A stretch of 64,000 bases of DNA from Segnochrobactrum spirostomi. GTDB lineage: Bacteria; Pseudomonadota; Alphaproteobacteria; Rhizobiales; Segnochrobactraceae. The notes below the pieces were generated by a model that made no database searches, was not told where the DNA came from, and saw only the letters and a list, made by a program, of their open reading frames with translations. Below, piece after piece: positions 42,019 through 51,001 of this stretch (positions are counted from its first letter, which is position 1; each line of letters opens with the position of its first letter). The translations under genes were made by a program, and so were the position numbers. The stretch spans positions 3,272,501 to 3,336,500 of the forward strand of contig NZ_VWNA01000001.1 in NCBI RefSeq assembly GCF_009600605.1. The letters are read 5' to 3'.

Positions 42019-43583
42019 TGTTGAACAATCAGGGCCGTCCGAGCCGTCCGGATACCGCCGCCGCGTCCGAGGCCGCGACCTTCACCGGCAACAAGGCGCT
42101 GCAGATCGAGGAGGGGCTCCTCTTCGAGATCGGCCAGCGCGAGGTGACGGGCATCGATCTGCCCGAGGCGCCGGTCGCCAAGTCGCGCCTGGGCAACCAT
42201 GGCCGCAAGACCGAGATCGGCCTGCCGGGCCTCTCCGAGCCGGAGACGATGCGCCATTATGTGCGCCTGTCGCGGCAGAACCACGCCATCGATCTCGGGC
42301 TCTATCCGCTCGGCTCGTGCACCATGAAGCACAATCCGCGCCTCAACGAGCGGATGGCGCGGCTGCCCGGCTTCGCCGACATCCACCCGCTGCAACCGGC
42401 CTCGACGGTGAAGGGCGCGGTCGACCTCATGGCCGACCTGTCCCATTGGCTTCTCGAGATGACCGGCATGGAGACTGTGGCGCTGTCGCCGAAGGCGGGC
42501 GCGCACGGCGAGCTCTGCGGCATGGTGGCGATCCGCGCCGCGATCGAGGCGCGCGGCGAGACCCGCGGCTCGGTGCTGGTGCCGGAATCGGCCCACGGCA
42601 CCAATCCGGCGACCGCCGCGCTGCTCGGCTACAAGGTGATCCCGGTGCCGGCACGCGCCGACGGCACGGTCGACCCGGCGGCGGTCAAGGAGCGGCTCTC
42701 CTCCGACGTCGCCGCGATCATGCTGACGAACCCGAACACCTGCGGCCTGTTCGAGCGCGACGTCGTCGAGATCGCCGAGGCGGTCCACGCGGCGGGTGCG
42801 TTCTTCTATGGCGACGGGGCGAACTTCAACGCCATTGTCGGCAAGGTGCGGCCGGGCGATCTCGGCGTCGACGCCATGCACATCAACCTGCACAAGACCT
42901 TCTCGACGCCGCACGGCGGCGGCGGGCCGGGCGCGGGGCCGGTGGTGCTGTCGAAGGCGCTCGCCCCGTTCGCGCCGCTGCCCTTCCTGCGCCGCGGCGA
43001 GGGCGGCCCGGTGCTCGTCGAGACCGCCGAGGCGACGCAGGACGGCGAGCGTCCATTCGGCCGCCTCACCGCCTTCCACGGCCAGATGGGCATGTATACC
43101 CGCGCGCTCGCCTACATGCTCTCCCACGGCGCCGACGGCCTGAAGCAGGCTTCGGAGGATGCGGTGCTCAACGCCAATTATGTGCGCGCCCGCCTCTCCG
43201 ACCTGTTCCACGCGCCCTATGGCGACCGCCCGTGCATGCACGAGGCGCTGTTCGACGACCATTCGTTCGAGGGCACCGAGATCACCACGCTCGATTTCGC
43301 CAAGGCGCTGATCGACGAGGGTTATCACCCGATGACGATGTATTTCCCGCTGGTCGTCCACGGGGCGATGCTGATCGAGCCGACCGAGTCGGAGAGCCGC
43401 GCCAGCCTCGACCTGTTCATCGCCGCGATGCGCGATCTGATGATGCGGGCGAAGGCGGGCGAGGTGGAGCACTTCCGCGCCGCGCCGCGGTTCGCCCCGC
43501 GCCGCCGGCTCGACGAGACCCGCGCCGCCCGCCAGCCGAAGCTCGCCTGGAGCGAGCCGGCCCCGGCCGCCGCCGCCGAATAG
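42018..43583 (+). CDS. gcvPB: Glycine dehydrogenase (decarboxylating) subunit 2
   Basis: C-terminal half of the split P protein and holder of the PLP lysine (DAMHINLHKTFSTPHGGGGP). The protein (521 aa) has YPLGSCTMKHNPRLNERMA, GMETVALSPKAGAHGELCGM, and the C-terminal block YHPMTMYFPLVVHGAMLIEP. The start overlaps the gcvPA stop; a GTG three bases earlier is possible. A basic, alanine-rich tail extends past the conserved end. Last gene of the operon. Confidence 0.95.
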   Translation: MLNNQGRPSRPDTAAASEAATFTGNKALQIEEGLLFEIGQREVTGIDLPEAPVAKSRLGNHGRKTEIGLPGLSEPETMRHYVRLSRQNHAIDLGLYPLGSCTMKHNPRLNERMARLPGFADIHPLQPASTVKGAVDLMADLSHWLLEMTGMETVALSPKAGAHGELCGMVAIRAAIEARGETRGSVLVPESAHGTNPATAALLGYKVIPVPARADGTVDPAAVKERLSSDVAAIMLTNPNTCGLFERDVVEIAEAVHAAGAFFYGDGANFNAIVGKVRPGDLGVDAMHINLHKTFSTPHGGGGPGAGPVVLSKALAPFAPLPFLRRGEGGPVLVETAEATQDGERPFGRLTAFHGQMGMYTRALAYMLSHGADGLKQASEDAVLNANYVRARLSDLFHAPYGDRPCMHEALFDDHSFEGTEITTLDFAKALIDEGYHPMTMYFPLVVHGAMLIEPTESESRASLDLFIAAMRDLMMRAKAGEVEHFRAAPRFAPRRRLDETRAARQPKLAWSEPAPAAAAE

Positions 43584-43692
43584 AAGGCTGAACGTCGCCG
43601 TCGCGGCTGGGAGCCATCCCGGTTGCGACGGCAAAGCCTGAGGACGTAAACAAAGTCCTTATGGTAAATCTTTGATAAAAATCGCTTTTTCG

Positions 43693-43716
43693 GATTCGGC
43701 TTAACCACGCCTTTAC
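43693..43716 (+). promoter_or_regulatory. CtrA-like site with adjacent GANTC in the ccrM promoter
   Basis: TTAACCACGCCTTTAC at 43701-43716 matches the CtrA full site (TTAA-N7-TTAA) with one mismatch (TTTA). A GATTC at 43693-43697 is a target of CcrM itself. Both lie 52-76 bases ahead of the ccrM ATG, in a locally AT-richer stretch. In Caulobacter ccrM is activated by CtrA and carries GANTC sites in its promoter region, which this resembles. Confidence 0.6.
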
Positions 43717-43759
43717 CAGCCTCGACGCACCTTTCGGTCTGCGAATTGCGTGAGGGTGA

Positions 43760-44944
<1,185 letters not shown>

Positions 44945-45230
44945 AGCGCGTGAGCTGCCCGCGGTTCGGGCGGCTTACCGGCCGTAGATTCCCCGGAGCC
45001 TCCGCGAGATCGACATGAAGAGCTTCGCCGCCCACCGCGGGCGCGATCTCCAAGGTCTCGTCGGAAACTGGGTTCATCCTCATCGGAATGGGCCCGAAGG
45101 TCCGAGCCATTGGCTTCATTCCCCGTCCACAGGCTCATCTTGAAATTCGCTTGTGGTGGGGTGGCGGATCGGAGCGCGTGTGGGGTCTGCCTCACCGCAA
45201 GTCTGTTGTCTTCCGCCCGTTTTCAGATGT
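44945..45230. other. Intergenic region between ccrM and the sulfotransferase gene
   Basis: About 286 bases in which I cannot support a gene. GC falls from left to right toward the AT-rich sulfotransferase gene. Short open frames on the minus strand (for example 44913-45119) have no recognisable family. I see no clear terminal inverted repeats or target duplications. Confidence 0.4.
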
Positions 45231-45956
45231 TCATGAGATAGGCTGCGACAATACGTGCGGATAGAACCGCTCGAAAATTTCTCTATAGTGCGCCTTCATG
45301 TATTCGACGATCTCCCGGGGCAGAACTTCTTTCCACTGGTCACGTTTTCCTGATCGGTAGTGTGACTTCTCGTCTATCTCTCCAACACGTCTACCCACCA
45401 TGAATTCGAATGTATGGTGTTCTGTTGGCGGCAGAACGCTACCCGGAAATTTATCCTGAAGAATCTGACCGATGTATCGGTTGGGGTCCAAGACCACATC
45501 TTCTGTTCGCAACGTTTTGATCCGTGCGTCCTCGAACGTCCAATGGCGTAGAGCGTGTAACGGTCCTACCGCTCCGGGATGGAAATCGTCTCTCTCTAGA
45601 AATGATAGAGTGAGGAAAAGGCCTTCGGCTTGATCGCAAGTCGCGAGAATTTCACGCTGGCGCCGTAATTCTGGCCATCCATCTAATGGATGGGTCTTCT
45701 TATGTGAATGATAAGCAGAAACAATTATATCAAGCGGATTTCTTATAAAATGAAATCCGTCCGTTATCTTTCTAGAGATAAAATTGTAAGAGGCGTTCTG
45801 CCAGCAAAGTACATCGGCAGACTCATCGAGATTCGTGTTGCTCAAATGGGTTCTTGACAGAAAAAGATTATTCGAATTGCAAAATTCTTGCGCATACCGG
45901 ATCAGCCAAGTGCTAGCACATTTGTGATGGGTCAATATATTAAGTATTGAGTTCAT
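45231..45956 (-). CDS. Sulfotransferase-like protein in an AT-rich insert
   Basis: A 241-aa protein with the three PAPS-binding signatures of sulfotransferases. The 5'-phosphosulfate loop is HHKCASTWL (10-18). The 3'-phosphate site is FIRNPLDIIVSAYHSHKK, with Arg72, Ser80 and Tyr82. The C-terminal RSGKRDQWKEVLP (201-213) resembles the RKGxxGDWK motif. It would transfer sulfate from PAPS to an unknown acceptor such as a sugar or small molecule. Base composition is unlike its neighbours: the line 45721-45780 has 18 G+C in 60 bases, and AT-rich codons are common. This points to recent horizontal transfer. It stands alone, between ccrM and the LysE gene. Confidence 0.75.
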   Translation of the reverse strand: MNSILNILTHHKCASTWLIRYAQEFCNSNNLFLSRTHLSNTNLDESADVLCWQNASYNFISRKITDGFHFIRNPLDIIVSAYHSHKKTHPLDGWPELRRQREILATCDQAEGLFLTLSFLERDDFHPGAVGPLHALRHWTFEDARIKTLRTEDVVLDPNRYIGQILQDKFPGSVLPPTEHHTFEFMVGRRVGEIDEKSHYRSGKRDQWKEVLPREIVEYMKAHYREIFERFYPHVLSQPIS

Positions 45957-46157
45957 ATTAATCTGCCAAACTCTGATGGATATTTTCCATATTTAATAAT
46001 ATGAGTGGGAGTCTCGGTGCTATGACGATGGATCAGTGTCCAGTCCTGATGATCGCAGCGTGCTCAATCAGGAGAGAACCTTCGAACGCACCAGATGCGT
46101 AGCACCTACGGTGTCCTCGACGACTTTTTCAGTCAAGGGGGCGGCGGCGGAATCATC
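45957..46157. other. AT-rich upstream region of the sulfotransferase gene
   Basis: The low-GC character continues to about 46010, then returns to the host level near 46100. It probably holds the sulfotransferase promoter. No gene or insertion-sequence end is recognisable. Confidence 0.4.
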
Positions 46158-46769
46158 TCACCGCGTCAGGGCGAGCTTGGCGCCGAGGGCGACGAAGGCG
46201 GCGGCGAAAGTGCCCCTCAGGACCGCGAGCGTGCGGGGGCGCGACAGGATGTGGTCGCGAGCCGCGGCGGCGAACAGGCCGTAGAGCGCGAAGACGGCGA
46301 AGGTCATCGCCATGAAGGCAAGGCCGAGGACGAGCATCTGCGCCACCGCGCCAGGTCCCGCCGGCGCCACGAATTGCGGCAGGAACGCCAGGAAGAACAG
46401 CGAGAGCTTCGGGTTGAGCAGGTTCGCCAGGATCGCGGCGACGATCACCCGTCCGGCCGAGCGCGCCGGTCCAGCCTCCGGTGCGATCCGCAGCGTGCCG
46501 GTATCGCGCAGCGTCTGCCACGCCATCACCAGAAGATAGAGAACCCCGAGCCAGCGCACGATCTCGAAGGCGACCCCGCTCGCGTGCAGGAGAGCCGCGA
46601 GGCCGGAGATCGCCGCGACGAGGTGGGGCACGATGCCGAGCGTGCAGCCGAACGCGGCGACGAGGCTCCCACGCGCCCCTCGCGAGAGGCCGGCGGCGAC
46701 GGTGATGACGACCCCCGTTCCCGGGGAGACGATGACGATCAGGGAGGTCAGGAGGAAGTCGAACGACAT
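46158..46769 (-). CDS. LysE-family amino-acid/metabolite exporter
   Basis: A 203-aa inner-membrane exporter of the LysE/RhtB family with about six hydrophobic helices. Family marks are the N-terminal SFDFLLTSLIVIVSPGTGVVI (the PGP-like segment reads PGT here), GCTLGIVPHLVAAI, and the central LANLLNPKLSLFFLAFLPQF block. The ATG at 46769 begins the conserved sequence; the longer open frame to 46904 does not fit. It lies downstream of the AraC-type regulator on the same strand; such regulators often control the adjacent exporter. The transported substrate is unknown. Confidence 0.9.
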   Translation of the reverse strand: MSFDFLLTSLIVIVSPGTGVVITVAAGLSRGARGSLVAAFGCTLGIVPHLVAAISGLAALLHASGVAFEIVRWLGVLYLLVMAWQTLRDTGTLRIAPEAGPARSAGRVIVAAILANLLNPKLSLFFLAFLPQFVAPAGPGAVAQMLVLGLAFMAMTFAVFALYGLFAAAARDHILSRPRTLAVLRGTFAAAFVALGAKLALTR

Positions 46770-46976
46770 ATGAGCGGGTCCGCACCGGAAACAGAGAACG
46801 GACCGCAGCAGAGCCGCGTCGGCGCGCGTCCGTCTTGAACCGGATTGCGGGAGAGCCCCGGCGGATCGCTGGGGCCGGTGGCTCGGCGGGCGCGCTCGCC
46901 GCACGCGACGGCGGGCCGCGTTGCGCCGGGTGTGTTCCGCCGCAGCAAGGCCGGACCCGGCTCGGCTGGACGCGAC

Positions 46977-47804
46977 CTATCGGCCTTCGGCGTGGCGCGC
47001 GTTCGCGGCGGCGAGGGTGCCCGGCGAATAGCCGAACGCGCGGGCGAAGGCTCGCGTCATGTGGCTCTGGTCGGCGAAGCCGCTGCCGAGCGCGGCGGCG
47101 GCGAGCGGCCGGCCCGCGCGCACGAGGCGGCGGGCGAGATGCAGGCGGCGCTGCATCAGGTAGGCGTGCGGCGTGAAGCCGGTCGCCCGCGTAAACGCCC
47201 GCAGAACCTGGAAGCGGCTGAGGCCGGTGAGGCGGGCGAGCTCCGCGAGGCTGATCGGCGCCGCCGGATCGTCGTCGATGCGCTGCCGGGCGATGCGGAT
47301 CGCGGCCTCCGCTCCGCTCGAAGAGGCGGCCTGCCGCGCCACGAACAGATCGGCGATCAAGGCGAGGAAGGTTTCGTCGCCGTGCAGGCGCGCGGCATCA
47401 CCGTCGCGCGCCGTCATCGCCTCATAGAGCGACAGGAACCGTGTGCGGATCGCGGCGTGCCGGATCGCGGGCGCGGTGAATTCCGCGCCGACCGGCTGGT
47501 CGGCGGCGATGTCGTCGAGCGCTCGGGCGGCGATGGCCGGATCGAAATAGAGCATGCGCCAGGCCCGCGCGCCGCCGATCGGTGCGCCGTCGTGGACCTC
47601 GCCCGGATTGACGGTGATGACGTCGCCGGCCCCGGCCTCGACCGGCCCACGTCCGCTGGCCGAGCGCTGGGCGCCCGCCGCGATCAGGCCGATGCCGTAT
47701 TCGTCATGGGTGTGCCGGCCGAAAGCGCGCGCCGAGTGCGCCGCGACCGCCATCATGCCCGGCAGCAGGCATCCGATCGCCTCGAACTCGCGCTCCGCCG
47801 GCAT
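46977..47804 (-). CDS. AraC-family transcriptional regulator
   Basis: A 275-aa regulator. The N-terminal cupin-type sensing domain covers about residues 20-150 (HTHDEYGIGLIAAGAQR; VITVNPGEVHDGAP). The two helix-turn-helix motifs lie in the last 100 residues (ISLAELARLTGLSRFQVLRAFTRATG and LAAAALGSGFADQSHMTRAFARAFGYSPG). This architecture is common next to LysE-family exporter genes. The start at 47804 follows a GGAG. It likely controls the downstream LysE gene about 200 bases away, but this is inferred from position. Confidence 0.9.
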   Translation of the reverse strand: MPAEREFEAIGCLLPGMMAVAAHSARAFGRHTHDEYGIGLIAAGAQRSASGRGPVEAGAGDVITVNPGEVHDGAPIGGARAWRMLYFDPAIAARALDDIAADQPVGAEFTAPAIRHAAIRTRFLSLYEAMTARDGDAARLHGDETFLALIADLFVARQAASSSGAEAAIRIARQRIDDDPAAPISLAELARLTGLSRFQVLRAFTRATGFTPHAYLMQRRLHLARRLVRAGRPLAAAALGSGFADQSHMTRAFARAFGYSPGTLAAANARHAEGR

Positions 47805-47897
47805 GGAGAATCTCCGGCACCGGTCACTCGCCGGTCCTCGGCCCAAGCCTAATCCCGTTCCGAGCGGTCGGCCAAGCGATCCCGCGTCGGCATTCGA

Positions 47898-49016
47898 TCA
47901 GAGGCCGAGCCCGGCCTCGACCACCTTGCGGAACACCGAGGGCAGGGCCTCGCCGAGGATGTCGCGGCGGCTCGACCACCAGGCGCCGTCGGGGGGCGGG
48001 GTGCCGGCGGGGAGGTCGGCTCGGAAGACGTCGAGCACCAGATGAAAATGGGTGAAGGTGTGCTCGACGGGCGCCGGCAGCCGGCGCCAGGGGGCATGGA
48101 ACGGCGCCCCGGCGAGCGCCTCTTCGCGGTCGTAGGCGGGCGACCACGCGCCGGTCGGCACCTCGGTCATGCCGCCGAGGAGGCCCTTCGGTGGCCGCCG
48201 CCGCACCAGCACCGCGCCGTCGGCCCGCACCGCCACGAAGGCGGCACCGCGGCGCACCGGCCGCTCGGCTTTCGCGGCCTTGACCGGAAAAGTCTCCTCG
48301 TCGCCGCGCGCATGGGCGGCACAGGCGGCGTTCCACGGGCAGAGCGCGCAGGCCGGCCGCTTCGGGGTGCAGATGGTGGCGCCGAGATCCATCATCGCCT
48401 CGGCGAATTCGCCGGGCCTGTCCGCCGGCACGAGCCGTTCCACGACCGCGCGGATCGCGGGCTTCGCCTCCGGCAGCGGTGTCTCGATGGCGGCGATCCG
48501 GGTGATGACGCGCTCGACATTGCCGTCGACGACCGCGGCCGGGCGGCCGAAGGCGATCGCAGCGATGGCGGCGGACGTATAGGCGCCGATGCCGGGGAGT
48601 TCCCGCAGCCCCGCCTCGTCGTCGGGGAAACGCCCGCCAAGGCTGCCGGCGACGACTTCGGCGCAGCGTTTGAGGTTGCGGGCACGGGCATAATAGCCGA
48701 GGCCCGCCCACGCCTTCATCACGTCCTCTTCCGGCGCGGCGGCGAGATCGCCGACGCTCGGCCACCGCCCGGTGAAAAACGCGAAATAGCTTTTCACCGC
48801 CGCGACGGTGGTCTGCTGGAGCATCACCTCGGAGAGCCAGACCCGGTAGGGATCGGGCCGTGCGCCCGCCTTGCGCTCCGCCGGCCCGACGCGCCACGGC
48901 AGCACACGGGCGTGACGGTCGTACCAGGCGAGCAGATCCGCGGCCCGCGGCGCGTCGAGGCGCGGGGCGGCGGGGGAGACGGCGGGCGATGAGGGGGAGC
49001 GGATGCGGCGCGGCAT
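47898..49016 (-). CDS. mutY: A/G-specific adenine glycosylase
   Basis: Removes adenine mispaired with 8-oxoguanine, preventing G:C to T:A mutations. The protein (372 aa) contains the catalytic glutamate in VWLSEVMLQQTTV, the helix-hairpin-helix LRELPGIGAYTSAAIAAIAF with the catalytic aspartate in VVDGNVERVI, and four iron-sulphur cysteines in CTPKRPACALCPWNAAC. The C-terminal domain is Nudix-like for 8-oxoG recognition (GLLGGMTEVPTGAW; HTFTHFHLVLDVF). The start at 49016 is chosen as the first methionine near the conserved region. It is divergent from the DUF721 gene. Confidence 0.93.
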   Translation of the reverse strand: MPRRIRSPSSPAVSPAAPRLDAPRAADLLAWYDRHARVLPWRVGPAERKAGARPDPYRVWLSEVMLQQTTVAAVKSYFAFFTGRWPSVGDLAAAPEEDVMKAWAGLGYYARARNLKRCAEVVAGSLGGRFPDDEAGLRELPGIGAYTSAAIAAIAFGRPAAVVDGNVERVITRIAAIETPLPEAKPAIRAVVERLVPADRPGEFAEAMMDLGATICTPKRPACALCPWNAACAAHARGDEETFPVKAAKAERPVRRGAAFVAVRADGAVLVRRRPPKGLLGGMTEVPTGAWSPAYDREEALAGAPFHAPWRRLPAPVEHTFTHFHLVLDVFRADLPAGTPPPDGAWWSSRRDILGEALPSVFRKVVEAGLGL

Positions 49017-49151
49017 TCTCGTCAGTCTAGAGCGGTTCGAGCCGGAAGGGGAGGGCTCGAAAGGGCGTGGCGTCGCCGTCCCGTCGAAGACCCGCCTCTC
49101 GCCGCCGGGGCGGGGCTGTGGCATGAAGGTGCGAATGAGGAGCCTTTGCCC

Positions 49152-49685
49152 GTGAGCGAACGTCCCGTCCGGCGCCGCGACGCCCGTCCGCTCGCCGACC
49201 TGATCGGCCCGGCGATCGAGGACGCCTGCCGCAAGCGCGGCTTCGCAACGACTGAAATCGTCACCGCCTGGGCCGATATCGTGGACCCCGCCCTCGCCGA
49301 GCGGGCGCGCCCGGAATGCATCCGCTGGCCGCGCCGCCGCCCGGGCGCGGACGGGCTGGAGCCCGGCACCCTGATCGTGCGCACCGACGGGCCGGGCGCG
49401 CTGATGATCACCTATCAGGCCGCCGCGATTGTCGAGCGGCTCAACGCCTTCTTCGGCTGGAAGGCGGTCGGCCGCGTCAAGGTCGAGCAGCGCCCGCCGC
49501 CGCCGGACACGCGTCCGCGCCCACGGGTGTCGCGCCCGCTCTCGGCGGCGGAGGAGGCGCGCGTCGCGGGTCTCGTCCGTGCCGATGGGGATCCCCGCCT
49601 CGCCGAAGCCGTCAAGCGGCTCGGCCGCCAGGTTCTCGCGAGCGAGCCCGGGCCGGACGCGCCGCGGCGCCCGGACGCCCTTTAG
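49152..49685 (+). CDS. DUF721 (DciA-like) protein
   Basis: A 177-aa protein with a DUF721 domain in its first two-thirds (LADLIGPAIEDACRKRGFATTEIVTAWADIV; GTLIVRTDGPGALMITYQAAAIVERLNAFFG). The family includes DciA, which loads the replicative helicase in many bacteria, but the alphaproteobacterial members are less studied. The tail is rich in Pro and Arg. GTG 49152 is favoured because GAGGAG ends nine bases upstream; a TTG at 49146 is possible. It is divergent from mutY and upstream of dsbA. Confidence 0.85.
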   Translation: MSERPVRRRDARPLADLIGPAIEDACRKRGFATTEIVTAWADIVDPALAERARPECIRWPRRRPGADGLEPGTLIVRTDGPGALMITYQAAAIVERLNAFFGWKAVGRVKVEQRPPPPDTRPRPRVSRPLSAAEEARVAGLVRADGDPRLAEAVKRLGRQVLASEPGPDAPRRPDAL

Positions 49686-50209
49686 GCGGCGGGAGCCCGC
49701 TGAAGGCGCCCGCCACCGGCGAAGGACGGGCGATCTCTCAGGGCGGGCACGACCTCTCCGAACACATAGCCTCTCTGTATCCCCTCCCTGTCCGTCGTCA
49801 TCCGCGGGCCTGTCCCGCGGACCCAGGGCCGGAGGACACCGGCCGTGCCGCCCCTGGGTCCCCGCCACAAGGGCGAGGATGACGACGGAGAGGAGGGCGA
49901 GGACGGCGGCGGAGAGCACGGTGCGAGGACAATGGCGGAGGGCTCGGGGCTTGGGTGATCGCTGAGAGCGCGATGACGGGATGGGCCCTCGCGCGGCGCC
50001 GCCACGGTTGAATCAGGCCCTGGCGCGGTGCCGTACCAACCGATCCGCTGTGCGCTCGCGGTGGCTGCGCGGCGCCGTCTCCCGCCGTGCGCGCCGAGAG
50101 GCGGCTTTGCATCTCCCGAGTTTCGCCTTATTCCTCCCGTTCGGTCGCCCGGCCCGGTGCCGTCCGATCGGGGCCCGGGGCCGATCCCCCCTCAACGAGG
50201 AGACCGCAC
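49686..50209. other. Intergenic region DUF721/dsbA
   Basis: No supported gene in these 524 bases. They hold a long palindromic element (49792-49888) and probably the dsbA promoter. Open frames crossing the element are not protein-like. Confidence 0.5.
49792..49888. repeat. Palindromic repeat element of a third family
   Basis: Left arm 49792-49828 (CCGTCGTCATCCGCGGG ... GGACCCAGGG) and right arm 49852-49888 (CCCTGGGTCCCCGCC ... GAGGATGACGACGG) are imperfect reverse complements. A smaller hairpin (GGCCGG/CCGGCC) fills the centre. The overall form resembles interspersed palindromes common in rhizobial-type genomes. Only one copy is in this window. Confidence 0.7.
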
Positions 50210-50875
50210 GTGACGCCGACCCGCCGTTCCCTGTCCGCCGTTTTCGGGGCCGTCGCGCTCGCCGCCTCGCTCGCCTTCGCCGCGCCCGCCGCCCTTGCGC
50301 AGGATGGGCCGACGAGCGTCGACGTCGCCGAGTTGATGAAGCCGACCGCGCTCGGCGACCGTGTGCTCGGCAAGGCCGATGCCCCGGTCACCATCGTCGA
50401 ATATGCGTCGATGACCTGCCCGCATTGCGCGGCGTTTCATGCCGAAACTTGGCCGGCGCTGAAGACCCAATATATCGATACCGGCAAGGCGCGCTTCATC
50501 TTCCGCGAGTTTCCGCTCGATCCGCTCGCCGCCGCTGCCTCGATGCTCGCCCGCTGCGCCCCGGAAGACAAATATTACGACATGATCGACCTTTTCTTCG
50601 ATCATCAGCGCGAATGGGCCTACACGGATAAGCCGCTGGACGCCCTGCAGAACATGGCGAAGCAGGCCGGCTTTACACAGATGAGCTTCGAGGCCTGCTT
50701 GACGAATCAGAAGCTGCTCGACGGAATCAACGCCGAGAAGGATCAGGCGCTGTCGAAGTTCGGCGTGAACTCGACCCCGACCTTCTTCGTGAACGGGCAG
50801 AAGCTCGTCGGAGAGCAGACGATTGAAAGCATGGGCAAGGCGATCACCGACGCCGCGGCGAAGGCGTCGAAGTGA
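50210..50875 (+). CDS. DsbA-family periplasmic thiol-disulfide oxidoreductase
   Basis: A 221-aa exported thioredoxin-fold protein with a Sec signal peptide (RRSLSAVFGAVALAASLAFA ... ALAQDG) and the active site CPHC in EYASMTCPHCAAFHAETW. The cis-Pro loop is GVNSTPTFFVNGQKLVGEQ. It should form or shuffle disulfides in the periplasm. The start is GTG 50210 with a CGAGGAGA ribosome site seven bases upstream; the open frame before it is not used. It sits upstream of smc, a common alphaproteobacterial order. Confidence 0.92.
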   Translation: MTPTRRSLSAVFGAVALAASLAFAAPAALAQDGPTSVDVAELMKPTALGDRVLGKADAPVTIVEYASMTCPHCAAFHAETWPALKTQYIDTGKARFIFREFPLDPLAAAASMLARCAPEDKYYDMIDLFFDHQREWAYTDKPLDALQNMAKQAGFTQMSFEACLTNQKLLDGINAEKDQALSKFGVNSTPTFFVNGQKLVGEQTIESMGKAITDAAAKASK

Positions 50876-51001
50876 GTCGTCGCCGGGCGCTCGTCCCGGC
50901 CGCTTCCATGCGCGAGGGCGGCGCGGCCGGCTGACCGGCCCCGCAGCCTCTCCTGATCGGGTGCTGATCGATCCGGCGCGGGCCTCCACGGAGGCCCGGC
51001 C

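Noticed and set aside
44945-46157. Insertion sequence or integron carrying the sulfotransferase gene
   Set aside because: No transposase, integrase, terminal inverted repeat, target duplication or tRNA gene could be found; only base composition marks the segment as foreign.
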